DNA from: Dermanyssus gallinae
Lineage: Eukaryota > Arthropoda > Arachnida > Mesostigmata > Dermanyssidae
NCBI GenBank assembly: GCA_003439945.1
Contig: QVRM01005619.1
Location: forward strand, 26,809 to 90,808
Length of the DNA stretch: 64,000 bases
Reading direction: 5' to 3'
Shown here: piece by piece, positions 11,440 through 23,579 of the stretch
How the letters are laid out: each line of letters opens with the position of its first letter
Numbering within the stretch: the first letter of the stretch is position 1
The notes under the pieces: generated by a model
Database searches by the model: none
What the model was told of the DNA's origin: nothing
Seen by the model: only the letters and a program-made list of their open reading frames with translations
Program-made: the position numbers and the translations under genes

Positions 11440-12079
11440 AACGGGGCGTTATATTGTTCGACATACTTATCATTACCCTGCTGGTACATATCTCTGCTGG
11501 AAAAAGCCCATATAAAACGAGAACGCGATGAGGATAGATGCATTTAGACGATATCGTGTCACAGGCAACTTAACCCATTACGAGCTTTTAAAATGTGATT
11601 GTCAGAGCGTTAAAAACGTACGAAAATATTGGGCATTTTTTTTTTTGAGGGACGTACTGGGAAATGCGATTCGCACACACGGACACCACGGCAGGAAAGC
11701 TCACTGCAAATGTGGGCCGGTAGTGTGGGGCTCCAACCCACTAAAAACCAGTCATGTCCCCATCCCCGCACTCAACTGGGAACTGCGCAAGCAATACTTC
11801 AAACAATTGAGGGGGGGTGAATAGTAGCGTCCTTATCTTAGCTGCCCTGGAGTGCCTCACGGGGCCTTGTCAAGTAAAAACGATTCTTCTCTTCTCTGGC
11901 GTGCATAATACGTTCGATTGTTCGAGCTATAAGATTCTAGTCTTCACGTGAGTACATAAGAAGGTGTGCCAGCTTCTTAAGACTGCCGTCACTTGCTGTG
12001 GTTATGTCCTTGCGTAACAATTTATTAATGATGCCAATGGAGCGACAATTGTCTCCCGAGAACGTGTGCGCCGTAAATG
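11440..12079. other. Flank downstream of the RLE-element ORF2, possible 3' UTR
   Basis: On the minus strand this follows the ORF2 stop at 12080. Its length would suit a 3' UTR, but the element's 3' end could not be placed and no target-site duplication was found. Confidence 0.3.
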
Positions 12080-14945
12080 TTACTCAATCTCGAAAAGAGT
12101 GGGCTGAGACCACATTAGCAGTGTGCCCCGGACGGACGCAGCATTCCCGCGTTGAACGTCGAGATCGAGACGTTGTCTCAAGAAACCTGCAGATCGCTTA
12201 TCACCAATTGCCAGGTTTAACTGCTCACCGACTCTGTGGAGAAGTTTGCGGGTGATGTTGCCTGGGCCGCCCAGGGTTTCAAATGCTAGCGGCTGAAACT
12301 CATGTGGGTACCCGATGGAAGCGTATTTGTCAAGCTTTCTTGTCTCGGCTAGACTGCCAGCGTAGCCTGCCGAGACCGCCCCGCCACCGACCATTGAGGG
12401 TGCTAATGAGTCGGTGACTGTGGCGTCCCAAACAAGCATCTTTCCCCTACTGAAAGGGGTAAGGGTCATCCCATCTGGGCGCTTACCATCTACGGCGGAG
12501 AGACCTTGGGGCTCTAGAATGCAGGGGTATCCGCATGATCGAAGCGCTCGGCTGAAGGTGTCGTTAATACCGGCATGTCTGGCCCGCCGTCCGGTGCTTA
12601 TGATGCACGATAAACCGTGATGCGCTAATTTGTCTACAGGTTGACCGCATCTGCATTGATGAGGAGTGACGAGGTCACAGCCAAGACGAAGACTTGTCGC
12701 AATTCTTGTTGTTTCATTGTCCAGGAGAGTGCCCAGTGGGGCGCTGGGAACTGCTTGCAACCAAGCTCCGGATCCCTTGGCAGCGACCGCTTGGAGGCGA
12801 GCCTTCGTGGAGTTGTCGGCAGCACCTGCGAGTAAGCTGCAATACGCTTCGTCGTACAAGAACGCGCTCCAGTCCCGCTGGCTCAAAGGGTTATCCGGAA
12901 CGCCCCTGCATACTGTCTTTAGTTCTTCATGTAAGCGTCCCTTGAGTTCGTTGTACTGAACAATACCGGCCTCGTCTAATAGTGCGGTGGCGTTGCTCTC
13001 TGACCGGAAGAGGGTAGAGACTATCGCTGGCCCAGCCGAGACATGCGGATCCGGGATCCCCAGGCCCCCCTTCGAGATTGGTAGTTGAGTCTGCTTTCGA
13101 GCGGAAGGTGCCAGCGATAGATTGAGAAGAGACTCGAGGCTGTTCACAGTCAACTCGTTCAATGCACGCAGATCCTCTACTTGTTCTGTTAGGTTCGCTC
13201 CGCGGAGAAGATGGGTGACCCTGGTAGCTGAAAACGAAGATCGGAGTAAGAAAAGGGCGCGGTGGGCACCAAGCGGGGCGAGGTTGTCGGCGACGTCCTT
13301 AAGCTTGTTTTGCCACTTTGCCAGTGCGCGCGTGAGCCCTTGCGGTCAAAGCGGGACTCCCAGCAGCTCCAAGTCGCAGTCAAGTGTTACCTTACATCCC
13401 GGCAATAAGGTTTGTAGAGTGTCAAGGTCAGGAGTCTGTGTGCTGCTGCCTGTCACATAAATCTCGCATTTCTCTAGGTTTAGTTCTAAACCCGAGCTTG
13501 CACGAAAATCAAGCACGCGCCAAACGTCGTCAGCAACTATGTCCGCATCGCCTCCTAGCACGCCATCATCAAGGTACCAAACATTCAGCGGGCTGTTGAG
13601 GGAGTCGACAGCGGTCTGTGAAGGGAGGTCTTTAATGCCTAGGCAAAATAAAAGGGGAGCCAATGGATCACCCTGTTGCAGCCCCGTAGCCGAAGCTATG
13701 ACATCATCTGGGAGAACCAAGCAGGAGACGTTACAGTACGCCTGGTTGAAGTAATGCGATACCTGGGGACAATGCTTTAAGACCGCCTTTAAGAGATAGT
13801 CCCGTCTTACAGAGTTAAAAGCGTTTTTAAAATCCAGTTTTACAAGGACCCCAGGGAGCGTGCGTGAATCAATAAAAGCTCAGGTGGCGTGAATAGCGGC
13901 CTCAGCCCCTGCTGGTGTGGCAAACCCAAGCTGATGTAAGCCCATCGCCTCGCGAATCGTCTCCCTGGTTCGATTACAGGCAATTTTTGCAGCCAGCCTG
14001 CGCAAGGTAGAGGAGCATGCAATCGGTCTTACCGACCCGTCTTTCTTCTGTAAGGCGAAAAGCCTTGCCCCAAAGATTATAGGCAGTAGTTGAGGTGGGG
14101 GGGGCGCCCCACAAAAGTAAGTCAACAACTTTGGCCAGTGCACTCGCCAGTCGGCTTGCTGTGTCTCCCAGGGTTGGAGAAAGTAGGTCCATGAGCAATC
14201 TGGGTCGGATAAAATCCAGTCCCCCGGCGGCACTCCGTGAAAAACTTTTGACTGCGGCTATTACTTCTTCTCCAGGCGTGGTACAAGGGAGTGGAAGGCC
14301 GGGGAAGGCTGGCCAATCTAAGTTTGGCGGGGCCGGGGGGTGTTTATCGCGGAGAGCTGTCAAGTGATCTGTGCTGGGAGCCAGCGCGTCCGATGATCCG
14401 ATGACACGTCACCCTCCGATAGCTTGAGAATGGTCTGGCGGACACGATCATTTGTAAACGTACGGGTTCTCGCGGCGGCCGGGGGTAAAATCTCGGCTAG
14501 GCGCAGCCCATTGGAGAATTCACGTAGATTGTGACGGATAACAACGGAGAGCGATTGTGCGTCGCTGCGAGTCGTAGGAAGGCGGAGAATCACTGGCACG
14601 AAGGAGAGGAGCGCACCCCATGCAATGACGTTATTATCGGCTGAAACTCCCAATAGGACCTTTGTTAGAGCTTCCGCTACCTTTTTCCGTACCGCTTTCA
14701 GGACGATCCTTAAGAGTCTCAACCTCTTCGCTGCACCCTGAATATTTTCGATGATACGGGCGGGCTGCTGTGTGTTATTGTCGATCGGCATGGGCGAAAG
14801 TAGAGATAAATTAGTAGAACTTGATGGGTCTAGTGAGTCCTCTTCTTGTGTATAACCCGTTGCAGAAGGGACAGGCTATTCGCTCTGACTGTGTCGACAA
14901 CCCTGACTCGCCACTGGCTATATTATTTAGGATATGTTCCGCCAT
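12080..14945 (-). pseudogene. ORF2: zinc finger, reverse transcriptase and restriction-like endonuclease
   Basis: Begins MAEHILNN at 14945 and quickly shows ACPFCNGLYTRRGLTRPI, a C2H2-type finger whose first histidine position reads P, then a TAA. The next frame (14791-14360) is the linker with ILKLSEGDVSSD. Two compensating frameshifts, one near 14365 and one at a C8 run (14097-14104), put the frame back before PIIFGARLFALQKKDGS. RT motifs follow: LVKLDFKNAFNSV (A), TGLQQGDPLAPLLF (B) and VWYLDDG (C). The C-terminal 360 residues (13162-12080) contain CRCGQPVDKLAHHGLSC, then KRPDGMTL and VWDATV. The last two fit the catalytic acids of a PD-(D/E)XK nuclease, and a lysine follows in RKLDKY. In-frame TGA codons sit at about 13880 and 13346. 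The enzyme would nick target DNA and copy element RNA there. Confidence 0.85.
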
Positions 14946-14947
14946 TA
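14943..14947 (-). other. TAATG stop/start overlap coupling ORF1 to ORF2
   Basis: ORF1 ends CAA TAA; the last A of that stop is the first base of ATG GCG GAA, which opens ORF2. Overlaps of this form are known to couple translation of ORF2 to termination of ORF1 in R1-clade elements such as SART1. The same mechanism is inferred here, not shown. Confidence 0.75.
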
Positions 14948-16150
14948 TTGCATTATGTGTTTAAGACTTTCCAACACTGGTAGTACCTGCAGAAAGGGTT
15001 CTAAAACCACCACTAGGGCTCTAAGTTGACCTAACAGGTCAGAACCGCCCCCTGACACGACTTGCGACAAACGAGTTACAGCGTCGGCCGTGGTCAGGTT
15101 TGACCGCGCGAATTTGGGTGTTCGATGCGCCGGGGTGCGTGTTAATCGCCGCCTTGGAGCGAGCACTCCTTTGTTGGCGTAGGGTCTCCCCGTGCGCTTT
15201 TTAAGCTTCTTGGCGGAAAGTGGCCTGGGTGCAGGTAGTAGCAACTGCGGGTTAGGGTCTTCGGGCGACTGGGTAATCCCGCGAACAACATTGGCGTACG
15301 TAAGTTACCCACTTGGATGTTGCGACGTGGCGTCTAATCCAGATGTGGGGGTTATTCAACTGCTGGTGATCTCCGCAGTTGGGTGTGTTACCCGAACCTG
15401 CTGCAGAGTTCTGGCTTCAAGGAACAATCTGTTTCTTTCTCTAAGATAGGCCAGACGGGGGCAGGACGGCGAGCCAGACGGGTGGGCACCCCGACAGTTG
15501 ATACACTGTGTCTGGTTGGTGCAGCTTGCGGCAAGGTGGCCTTGACTGCCACACTTTCTGCAGACTTGCTGTTGCGTGCAACGTTCCGCGAAATGTCCAG
15601 GCCGTAGGCATTTGTAACAAAGCCTAGGCTGGTCGGGTTCAAGCACGACATGGTGTGACTGGAATCCCAAGAATATTAAAGTGGGCGGTTGTCGGGTAAA
15701 CAACAGAATTACTTTGCCCAATGGGATCCTAGCCCCAGAGTGAAGCCGCGTAAGTCGTTTTACATGGACGACGCCCAGTGGTGTTAGCTCCTTCAAAATT
15801 TCTTCCTCTGTAAGGCAAGTTGGAACTCCTTGAATTGTCGCCCTGAATGTCGATAATGATGGGCAGTGGGCTGACACCAAGAGGTCTCCGAGTTTAGTTA
15901 CCGGTAGCAGCTTCTGAGTAGATTCTATATCAGGAAGCCACACTATGATCGACTTTCTGTCCCCGGATATCTTGGACTTGGACGACAAGGCTATGGTTAG
16001 TAATGAACCTTCGGGAAATTCTGCTTCATTGCACTCCAGCGTCTCTTTCCGTCTGATGACTACTTTGAACGCACCCACCGAACCCGTTGATAAATCTTCC
16101 TTAAGTTTCTCTAAGTTTCGTTGTTCTCTTGAGAAGGTTTTTTTCTCCCT
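14945..16150 (-). pseudogene. ORF1: gag-like protein with three zinc knuckles
   Basis: The minus frame from about 16150 carries a lysine/arginine-rich start, an RRM-like stretch (GVPTCLTEEEILKELTPLGV) and three knuckles in a row at about 15630-15440: CYKCLRPGHFAERC, CRKCGSQGHLAASC and CINCRGAHPSGSPSC. Such proteins bind element RNA in the retrotransposition particle. The frame then meets two stops (TGA near 15356 and TAA near 15305), and continues in the same frame through LTYANVVRG and a basic KKLKKRTGRPYANKG stretch to its TAA at 14945. The N-terminus is missing: upstream of about 16145 the sequence is R1-like in another frame. Confidence 0.85.
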
Positions 16151-16390
16151 TGCGTAATGGAGCCCACGCCGGGCACAGCAATATTGTGTGTTCCGGCGTG
16201 TCCTCCGTTGTTCCTTCACAGTGCTTGCAGAGTGGCGTATCTGCTTTTCCTATTCTAAAGAGGTAACTCTCGAAGTTGCCATGCCCTGTGAGCACTTGAG
16301 TCACGTGGTGTGTCAACTCGCCGCCGGGCCGGTTAATCCACGCCTTAACGTCAGGGATCAGAGCCTTTTAAGCTCAGTGAAGCACGCACG
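16135..16390 (-). pseudogene. R1-like ORF2 C-terminal fragment
   Basis: The minus frame reads DVKAWINRPGGELTHHVTQV, LTGHGNFESYLFRIGKA, then CKHCEGTTEDTPEHTILLCP. The TQ-LTGHG-F-YL-RIGK signature and the following C-x2-C...H...C knuckle are typical of the C-terminus of R1/LOA-group retrotransposon proteins. It stops abruptly at about 16140, where the gag-like ORF1 of the RLE element begins on the same strand. Confidence 0.85.
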
Positions 16391-16399
16391 CCAAGACTA

Positions 16400-17906
16400 T
16401 TGACATAACACACATAGTTCTTAACCACAGCCGAGCACGCACGCAGGATTATCATTGATTCGGAGAGATCGTTCTGAAATAGTGGAACACGTTGCGTTGT
16501 AACGAAAAGCACACTCGACTCCTAGTAAAATAAGAAAGCTCTCAATCTGACCCTCGTAGATAAAAAGATCCCGTCGATAACAGCAACAGCAAGACGAACA
16601 CGTAATGATTTGAATTGATTGTTATAAAATTACTTGCTAACTAGAACGTCCGGTAAATATAAAACCTGCGTGAATATTAATTTATTAGCGCATTGTGCGT
16701 GCCTGCGTGTGTGTGTAGCCATAACAGAAAAGTTCCTCACCAAATCCCTATTTAAAAAGTGTATTAAGGTATTTGAATAGGTTAAGCAAACGTGACAGAA
16801 TCGTTCTGCGTCATTTAGTGTATCACATCATTACGACTACATTTATCTCTATACGTGATGACGTTCAAGTTCACCCAGGCGGCGCCATTGGCGGAAAGCT
16901 GGAAGAAGCGAGGGATAGGGAGAGCGTCTGTATGAAAAGACAATGAGAGAGAGAGAGAGGAGGTGGGTCTGAAGGGGGGAGAGGGGCGTAGAGAGGGACT
17001 GGGTAAAGAGAAGCAGGGAAAGTTGCGGAGACGGGCACAGAAACACCCCTCCCGGAAGACACGCTATTCGTATACCGGCCCATAATACGTGTGTGTTCTG
17101 CAGATTAGCGCATGCGGGCCACCAGAGATCCAAGGCCTCAGTAGGCTGGGCTATCGCTAAAAGGAGATGGAGGAAGCAAGAAAGAGAGAAAGAGAGAGAG
17201 AGACTCAATCGGGATGTAACGTCTTTCTTGATACTTTTGCCATACGCTGCCACTGTTACGCGAGAGAGCTGCTTTGTCCCGCCCCGCCGCTATTGCCATA
17301 ACTGGCACAACTGTGCGGAAGCCCAACCACTGTGTTCACAATGAGTTCCAACGCAAACATATGCAGGGTATGTATGTGTGTATGTATGTATGCACAGCAA
17401 CGCATGCGGGAGACACTAGTCACTAGATGCCGGTCGGCCGCACGGACGAACGAAGACGAAGGCGGGTGAGGCTCTGGTGGTAGCCGCAGATAGATGTCCA
17501 TCTTCTTTGCGCTTCGCATCACAGACAAACACTTGCGCCGACATACAACAGTCGTCCAAGCGGCAAATGAGGGAAGTTACGAGATGAAAAGCCCGCAAAC
17601 CGCGTCGGACACACAAACAGACACACATACTACTTCACCAGCGCGTTATACCTATCTAGTGTACAGCAGATAGAGCAGCCGTGGGCTGTGTAGCTAGCAG
17701 AACGCTGCTGAACGTCTGTTTGTTTCGTCATGATGCCAAAGTGAGCAGCCTTGGCCGGGCTGGCTAAGTAACAAGCAAATTTACTAGCGTTCACTTTGCT
17801 TACCGACGATCACCACTGAAGCATCAACAAGTAGTTTTCAAACCTAGTAGGCACACTCTGAAGGTCTTTGGCTAAAGAACGCTAACTATATATCTCTGAC
17901 TGCTCA

Positions 17907-17943
<37 letters not shown>

Positions 17944-20235
17944 CGTGCGCTTTGTGCGCATAAATATCTAGGTTAGAGTAAGTCCGTGCTAGTCATTCCC
18001 CTTTTACTCGTTGAGAAAATTGCTTGCAATTTTCTCAACGATTATTTGAAAAAAAACAGTATTTGAATGGCTAACCTGGTGGTGAAGACATGCAAGTCTA
18101 AGGGATTTCCTCAGCCGCAATAGACTGTCCAAATCTCTGAACAATATTGCCATAGGTGGGCATTAAGGTTAGAGCATATTGCCATATAGTGCTACACCTA
18201 CAAAGAAGTGAACACTCTAAGAACGGTTCGTAGATCATGCACGGTACGTATGTAATAAACACGCATTCGTTCAAAGGTGGGCGTTGTCTAATCTACTTTA
18301 TATAAAAGCACGCTAACTACCTAGCGGGCTTGAGAAAATAATGATCTAGGTCGGACCAAGCATAGTGCGCGTCGCCATTACAACGAATACCTCTTTTGTA
18401 ACTAAATTGACAAAGTTTGAGTATCCGAAGAATAAGCGACGCTAGCAACAAGGCAACCTGCGCACGAGGGAATTGGAGTCTTGAATCGTATGCAGTGGCA
18501 GCAGAATCAGGCCGATAGCAAAAGAAGTTCCTTAAAAGCTTCCGTTGTCCAGGAGATCGGTGTTCGTCTTCAGTGTAAGAAGATCGCCGTATAACAAGCG
18601 ACTAACAAGCTACAAATACTAGAATCGTTTTGATTTGGATTGTTTAGTAACAAATACAGGCCACTAAGCATGCCCGTAATGCTCAGGAGCTTACACATCA
18701 CGCGGCGTAGAAAAACACTTTGTGCTCTTCTAAATGCGTGTACGCGTTGGAGTACAACAGAGAGTCTCACATAACGGTTACAAAAGTTTACTAAATGTTG
18801 TTGCTGTTGAGGTCAAAACATTTAAGTAAAACATATCGAAAAATCGCTATATCACAGTAAAAACCTTTTTTTTCAAGGACAATTTAAGGTTGATTTTAGT
18901 TATTTTAACGGTACACTTGATTTAAGTAAATAGTGTGTTGATTAATTGAATACGCCGTGTGTCCGAATAAAGCACGTCCGTCACGCAACTTGGCTCTCTA
19001 ATTCAATTAACTCAACAATGACTTGCTGAGGAGAATTTTTTCGCTCCTCGTGCATAGCACTTATAAGCTTTGAAAGTGTTCCTGGTGTTGCTGGGTTTCT
19101 GGCTCCGACTCGCCGTCGTACAGCTCATTCTACCTATGTTCGGTGGTATTCAGGCCGGGAAAACGAGAGGTTGGCTACTCTATCAAGCTAATTCTAACCT
19201 ACCCCTGAACAAGTGAAACAGCGTGCCACGTGACAATTTTGTGCATAAAAAGGAGGTTATTATAGATACAACAGGCTTGCGTAAGGCACCATGTGGGGTG
19301 TCAGAGTTATGCATCATTAACGTGTCGTTAGTAGGCAGTTAGACCGCCTCTTCCACGAGTCGGACTCTCCTGCCGCTCCACGATGCAAGCATGTTGCGCA
19401 AACATCTCTCGCTCTCTCCTTATTGCCAGTACACTTTGGTTCTCTCTCTCTCTCTCTATATTTGCCGGAGAACAACATCGTGTCTCGATAATCAAGAATA
19501 GCGAGAATGACCAATCATTAGTCTACGGTAATATCTTCGAGATCTCGAGCAAATCATAGGCGTCGTGCACGGCGGTTATCGAGGGATCTGGAGAGCCCCC
19601 ATGTTCATCTTATGCCGCCTTTGCTTAATTACAGAATGCGCAATACTAAACATTTCGAGAGCACTACAACAAAGCTGCTGTTGTAACTGAGCAGTAAATG
19701 TCTTGATTGGCAATTTCGCTAAACTTTTGTCAGTAGCAGAAAACGGTAGTTCTTATCAACACCTGCCCTCTGATGCAAGCTCTCTTTGAGTTGATATCGG
19801 CAACTAACTGGGCGACGCCCTCTGGCGTGGTATCAATTTTTCTAAAGTCGTTGTTGTTGCTCTGTCACCAAACAGTGTCACTGACCGACTGACAAAAAAA
19901 CCTAATACTTCGTTATGTGTTCATATATAGAACACCTGCGAATCGAATGCAGAAGCGACTAAGCTGAGATCGCAAATCACATATCCAAGCGTTTCTACAT
20001 TTCACTACATTACAGGGCTGGGAATGGGAAGGATCGCTTCGACATTCCAGTCACGCTTGAGAGGCAAGCGTCTTTTAATTTGTGTGATATTTTCTTAACA
20101 TGGCATTCAATTAGGTGTCATAGATAAAGCCAAAGGAAAGGTAAAATGCGACAAAGTATACAACTTGTTTTAAGGTAAGTGTATATACGCTTATATGTGG
20201 AACGGATTTCGCACATATTCGTTTTGCTGAGGCAT

Positions 20236-20266
<31 letters not shown>

Positions 20267-21210
20267 CTGCCACCACACAAAGCCAGATATTGCGGGACAG
20301 TGTGCAAAACATCGCGCTTACGTAGCGGAATATAGAAATTGTGTTACAAAGGTGTACGGTAACGCAGGCAGATCTGGCGGATATGCGCATGTTTCTATCC
20401 ATCTATATGCAGATGTTTCTTGCGAGGTAAAGCCGAACCATTTGTTACGACTGTACAAGCCTGCGGCATTTCTGATGACAACCAGAATGTTGAGGATGAC
20501 GCCGATACAATGTTGACTAAGGTTGTCGGCGTTGTAGTTGTTTTATGGTTTTGGCGAGATGCATGAAGTCAGCCTTCCGCCGAACGGGATGGGTAACCGG
20601 CTAGCTGCAGTGTACTACAGAAAAGCATGCAACCACAAATTGATATTACAAACTTTGGACATCTTGGACGTGTCTCTCATTATCTCTTGTCTGATCAGGG
20701 TGCTTGAACAACAAAATCCTCGACGATGAAACACTACTGCCTGTGGTCCCACGCATTTTTGTTTCTTTCGTTTTGATTAACTTTGTCGTCATAGTGCTAT
20801 GTGTACGCTTTGTGAATGAAATAAATCAATAAGCAATAAGTGCACGTCTTAAAAAGGCAGACATACCGTATAGACGGAGACGTCGTCTGGCACATAACCT
20901 AACAGAGAAACGCATTTAATTCTCAATAAATCGTCTTCCCCAGCTTCGAGGACGACACAGTGCTTGAATGCCACCACTACACTTTATCCGCATTCTCGTA
21001 AATAGCACCATAGCAAGTGCCAATCGAATCGAATCAAAATGTCGAAACGGTTCAAGCATTCCCAGCAATCACGCCCTAATTCCCTAATCTACTAGACTAC
21101 TACGAAATTCATTGCTGTTGAAGCACAGCGGAACTTTTTTCCTACATGCTATGCTTATACTGTAATGTTCTAGAGAACGCAGTCGGTGGGAACACAGTTT
21201 TCCGTTTGTC
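16400..21210. other. Long unassigned region
   Basis: No coding domain was recognised. A GA/CT-rich segment lies at about 16920-17200, a TA array at 17910-17939, a CT run at about 19440-19458, and a TA array at 20235-20263. The block 16860-17640 is slightly richer in GC and has overlapping open frames biased by the GA repeat. The rest is ordinary AT-rich DNA. Confidence 0.45.
18009..18040. other. Perfect 14 bp stem, 4-nt loop hairpin
   Basis: CGTTGAGAAAATTG, then CTTG, then the exact reverse complement CAATTTTCTCAACG. It could be a compact transposon remnant or a structured RNA. No neighbouring gene gives it a role. Confidence 0.8.
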
Positions 21211-21216
21211 GCCTCT

Positions 21217-21540
21217 GTGGCTATTATTGTTGTTGTTGTTGCTGATGTTGTTACTGCTGCTGCTTTTGTTGTTGTTAATTTGCCCTTGCCGCATTCTGGT
21301 GGCGGTGATGGTGGTTATTGTTGCTTTTTATTGTTACTATGTGCTGTTGCTGTTGTTGTTGTTGTTGTTGTGGTTGCTATTGTTGTTGTTGTTGTTGTTG
21401 TTGTTGTCGTTGTTGTCGTTGTTGTTGTTGTTGTTGTTGCTATGTGCTGTTGTTGTTGTTGCTATCGCTGTTGTTCACATTGTTTTAGTTGTTCTTATTG
21501 CTATTCTTGTTGTTGTTGTCGCTGTCGTTGCTGTGGCGAC
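21217..21540. repeat. Degenerate (GTT)n / (TTG)n trinucleotide tract
   Basis: About 320 bp dominated by GTT/TTG with GCT variants. Long open frames of Leu/Val or Cys runs here are products of the repeat, not genes. Confidence 0.9.
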
Positions 21541-22681
21541 ATCCACTGCTACGGCAGTGGGTTCTGGTAGGCTTGCCATGAGTATGTGCTGTGCTGCTCT
21601 GGTTGCTTGTCTTGCAGTGCTGTGCGTGTGGGTTTAACGGAATCCTTTAGGCCGGCCAAATGGCACGTTTCGAAGATATTTGCCTTGTGTTGTTGTTGTT
21701 GTGGGAGTACGTCCGAACGACAAAACGCCTCGCCGACTGGCCAGTTCAGCAACATAGGCACACCACTAAAGGCAGCGGAACAGTAACAGCCAAGCAAGAA
21801 AGCAGCGAAAACACAACAACGAGCCAACACACAGAAGAAGCGATACAACAGCACATAAACGGCTCACGCTGCCACATCATCATAAATAATAACGAGATTC
21901 ATATTGCGCCGGTAGCATGGCCTAGGCAGACGAGGCACGCACTTCACCATCGCACTCACTTCTTAGCAACAATTTGAAGGCGCGAGTCCTCATTCGTTCG
22001 TCGGTGGGAGCTGGTCCGTGAGTAGCCGAGGATTTCGAGCTGACCTCGTCTCGATGGGCGGTGCCACAACGTTGAGCCAGCCCAACTGCGGTCAAACCTG
22101 GCGCATCGCTCTGCTTGCTGCACGCTGTTGATTCTGGATGGATTCTCGTAGATCCATTACATATCGACATCATAGAGCGGCATATGTACGTATGTACACT
22201 TTGGCAAAGCTGGTTGAGTTGAACAATTGAGTTCAAATGCTCAATATTGAACTCATTTGGATCTCACTTGAAAAACCGCATTGAAGCACTTTGCGTTTGG
22301 TGCGCTATGATAGCTGTCTCTCTGATATAGCAAACCAAGCTGTCTGTTTTTTGGTTCTGGAAAGTTTCAGGAGTACGTGCGTTCGCACATAGGTTACATG
22401 CGCATGGTTTGCCAGTACAAACGCATTAAACAATTGCGACAAAAAATCAAAAAAGTTAATCTACTAACACCGTGTTTCGACCATGGCGGCAGTTGTACTG
22501 CTCCACGTGCACATACACTAGCCAGACTTTAGATGATGAAACCAATGCATTTTAGCAACGCCAAAAAAGCTAGTTTTGTCGTTCCATTTGATCGAAACAT
22601 TAAGAATGTGCGCTTGTTACTGCTGTCGTTGTTACACGAAACTGTTGCAAGTTATACGAAACTTTTTTTTGGCGAGGTGCA

Positions 22682-22810
<129 letters not shown>

Positions 22811-23109
22811 ATTCGAGACAATGAGCGCCTACCTAGGCCATGGAGTTACAAAAAACAAAATATCTGAGCGCACAGCCTACTCGTCCAATAATGCTTGGCT
22901 CCAGCACGCCTATTATTGTTACAAACATTTAATCACCTTTATAAGGCATATGTACAAAACAGTACACAATAATATATGTAAATATACGTATAAAACATGC
23001 CTGCCGGTGCAGGCGTTCTCATTTGGTCGAACATAAGATCATAATTTTAAGAGATCATCGCATGTCACTTTGGTTCAAAGATTTACACAGTTTACACAAT
23101 TCGGACTAG

Positions 23110-23470
23110 CAGATGCGCGGCGATGCAAGTTCATTTAAAGAGCGCACATAATTACACACTGACGCGTGGTATCTTGAACCACGCTTCTCCACACCTGCGG
23201 CACAACCCAAGTTAGGGATGGGTCGTGGAACCCCGTCTGTTGGCACAGCTCATGGTGGAAACCGTGGATGGCAAAACGGGTCACGACGTGCCTGTTACTT
23301 CGGTTTGCATCCTTCCACGCCTGGTTCATCATGGCACCTGTGGTGAAGAAGATCGGGTCGATATCTGAGGTCTTGCTCTCCCATCGCCGTACACATTCTT
23401 CGTATGCGGCAGTCTTCTCTAGTTTGAAGTTGCAGCGTCGTTTCAAACTAGCACGCCTATTATAATAAGC
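23110..23470 (-). pseudogene. LINE-A copy 3: C-terminal coding fragment
   Basis: The minus frame holds NRHVVTRFAIHGFHHELCQQ and TGFHDPSL. LINE-A copy 2 has SRHVFTRYIVHGYHLLVC and TQGFYQVSD at the same place. A one-base frame change then reveals CRRCGEAWF and YHASVC, matching the C-x2-C...H...C knuckle of copy 2. It is therefore the 3' coding end of the same family, on the minus strand. Confidence 0.65.
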
Positions 23471-23579
23471 ATAAGCCAAAACGTTGTTTCGGGGTCCGGT
23501 GTCAATAGTGGCAATACATAAGAAATTGTTTTTTGTTCTGTAGTAGGATCCGATGTATATACAAATCGTCGGCCTCATT

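Larger units (their letters stand above)
12080..16150 (-). mobile_element. RLE-type two-ORF non-LTR retrotransposon, copy 1
   Basis: On the minus strand, a gag-like ORF1 (16150 to 14945) is followed by ORF2 (14945 to 12080). ORF2 holds a CPFC zinc finger, a reverse transcriptase with a YLDD active site, a C-x-C...H...C knuckle and a PD-(D/E)XK-like endonuclease. The two frames overlap in the pentamer TAATG. Both ORFs carry stops or frameshifts, so the copy is dead. RLE elements such as R2 usually have one ORF; a gag-like ORF1 with three zinc knuckles is more typical of APE-type elements, so the layout is unusual. The 5' end is cut or joined to an R1-like fragment near 16145. Confidence 0.8.

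Noticed and set aside
3938..13882. Programmed readthrough or recoding of TGA in the retroelement frames
   Set aside because: In-frame TGA occurs in LINE-A (3938) and RLE ORF2 (13346, 13880), but TAA and TAG stops and frameshifts also occur in the same families, so ordinary decay is simpler.
21146..21637. 163-codon Leu/Val-rich frame resembling a membrane protein
   Set aside because: It is the translation of a degenerate GTT tract. The overlapping frame gives Cys/Val runs, as a repeat would.
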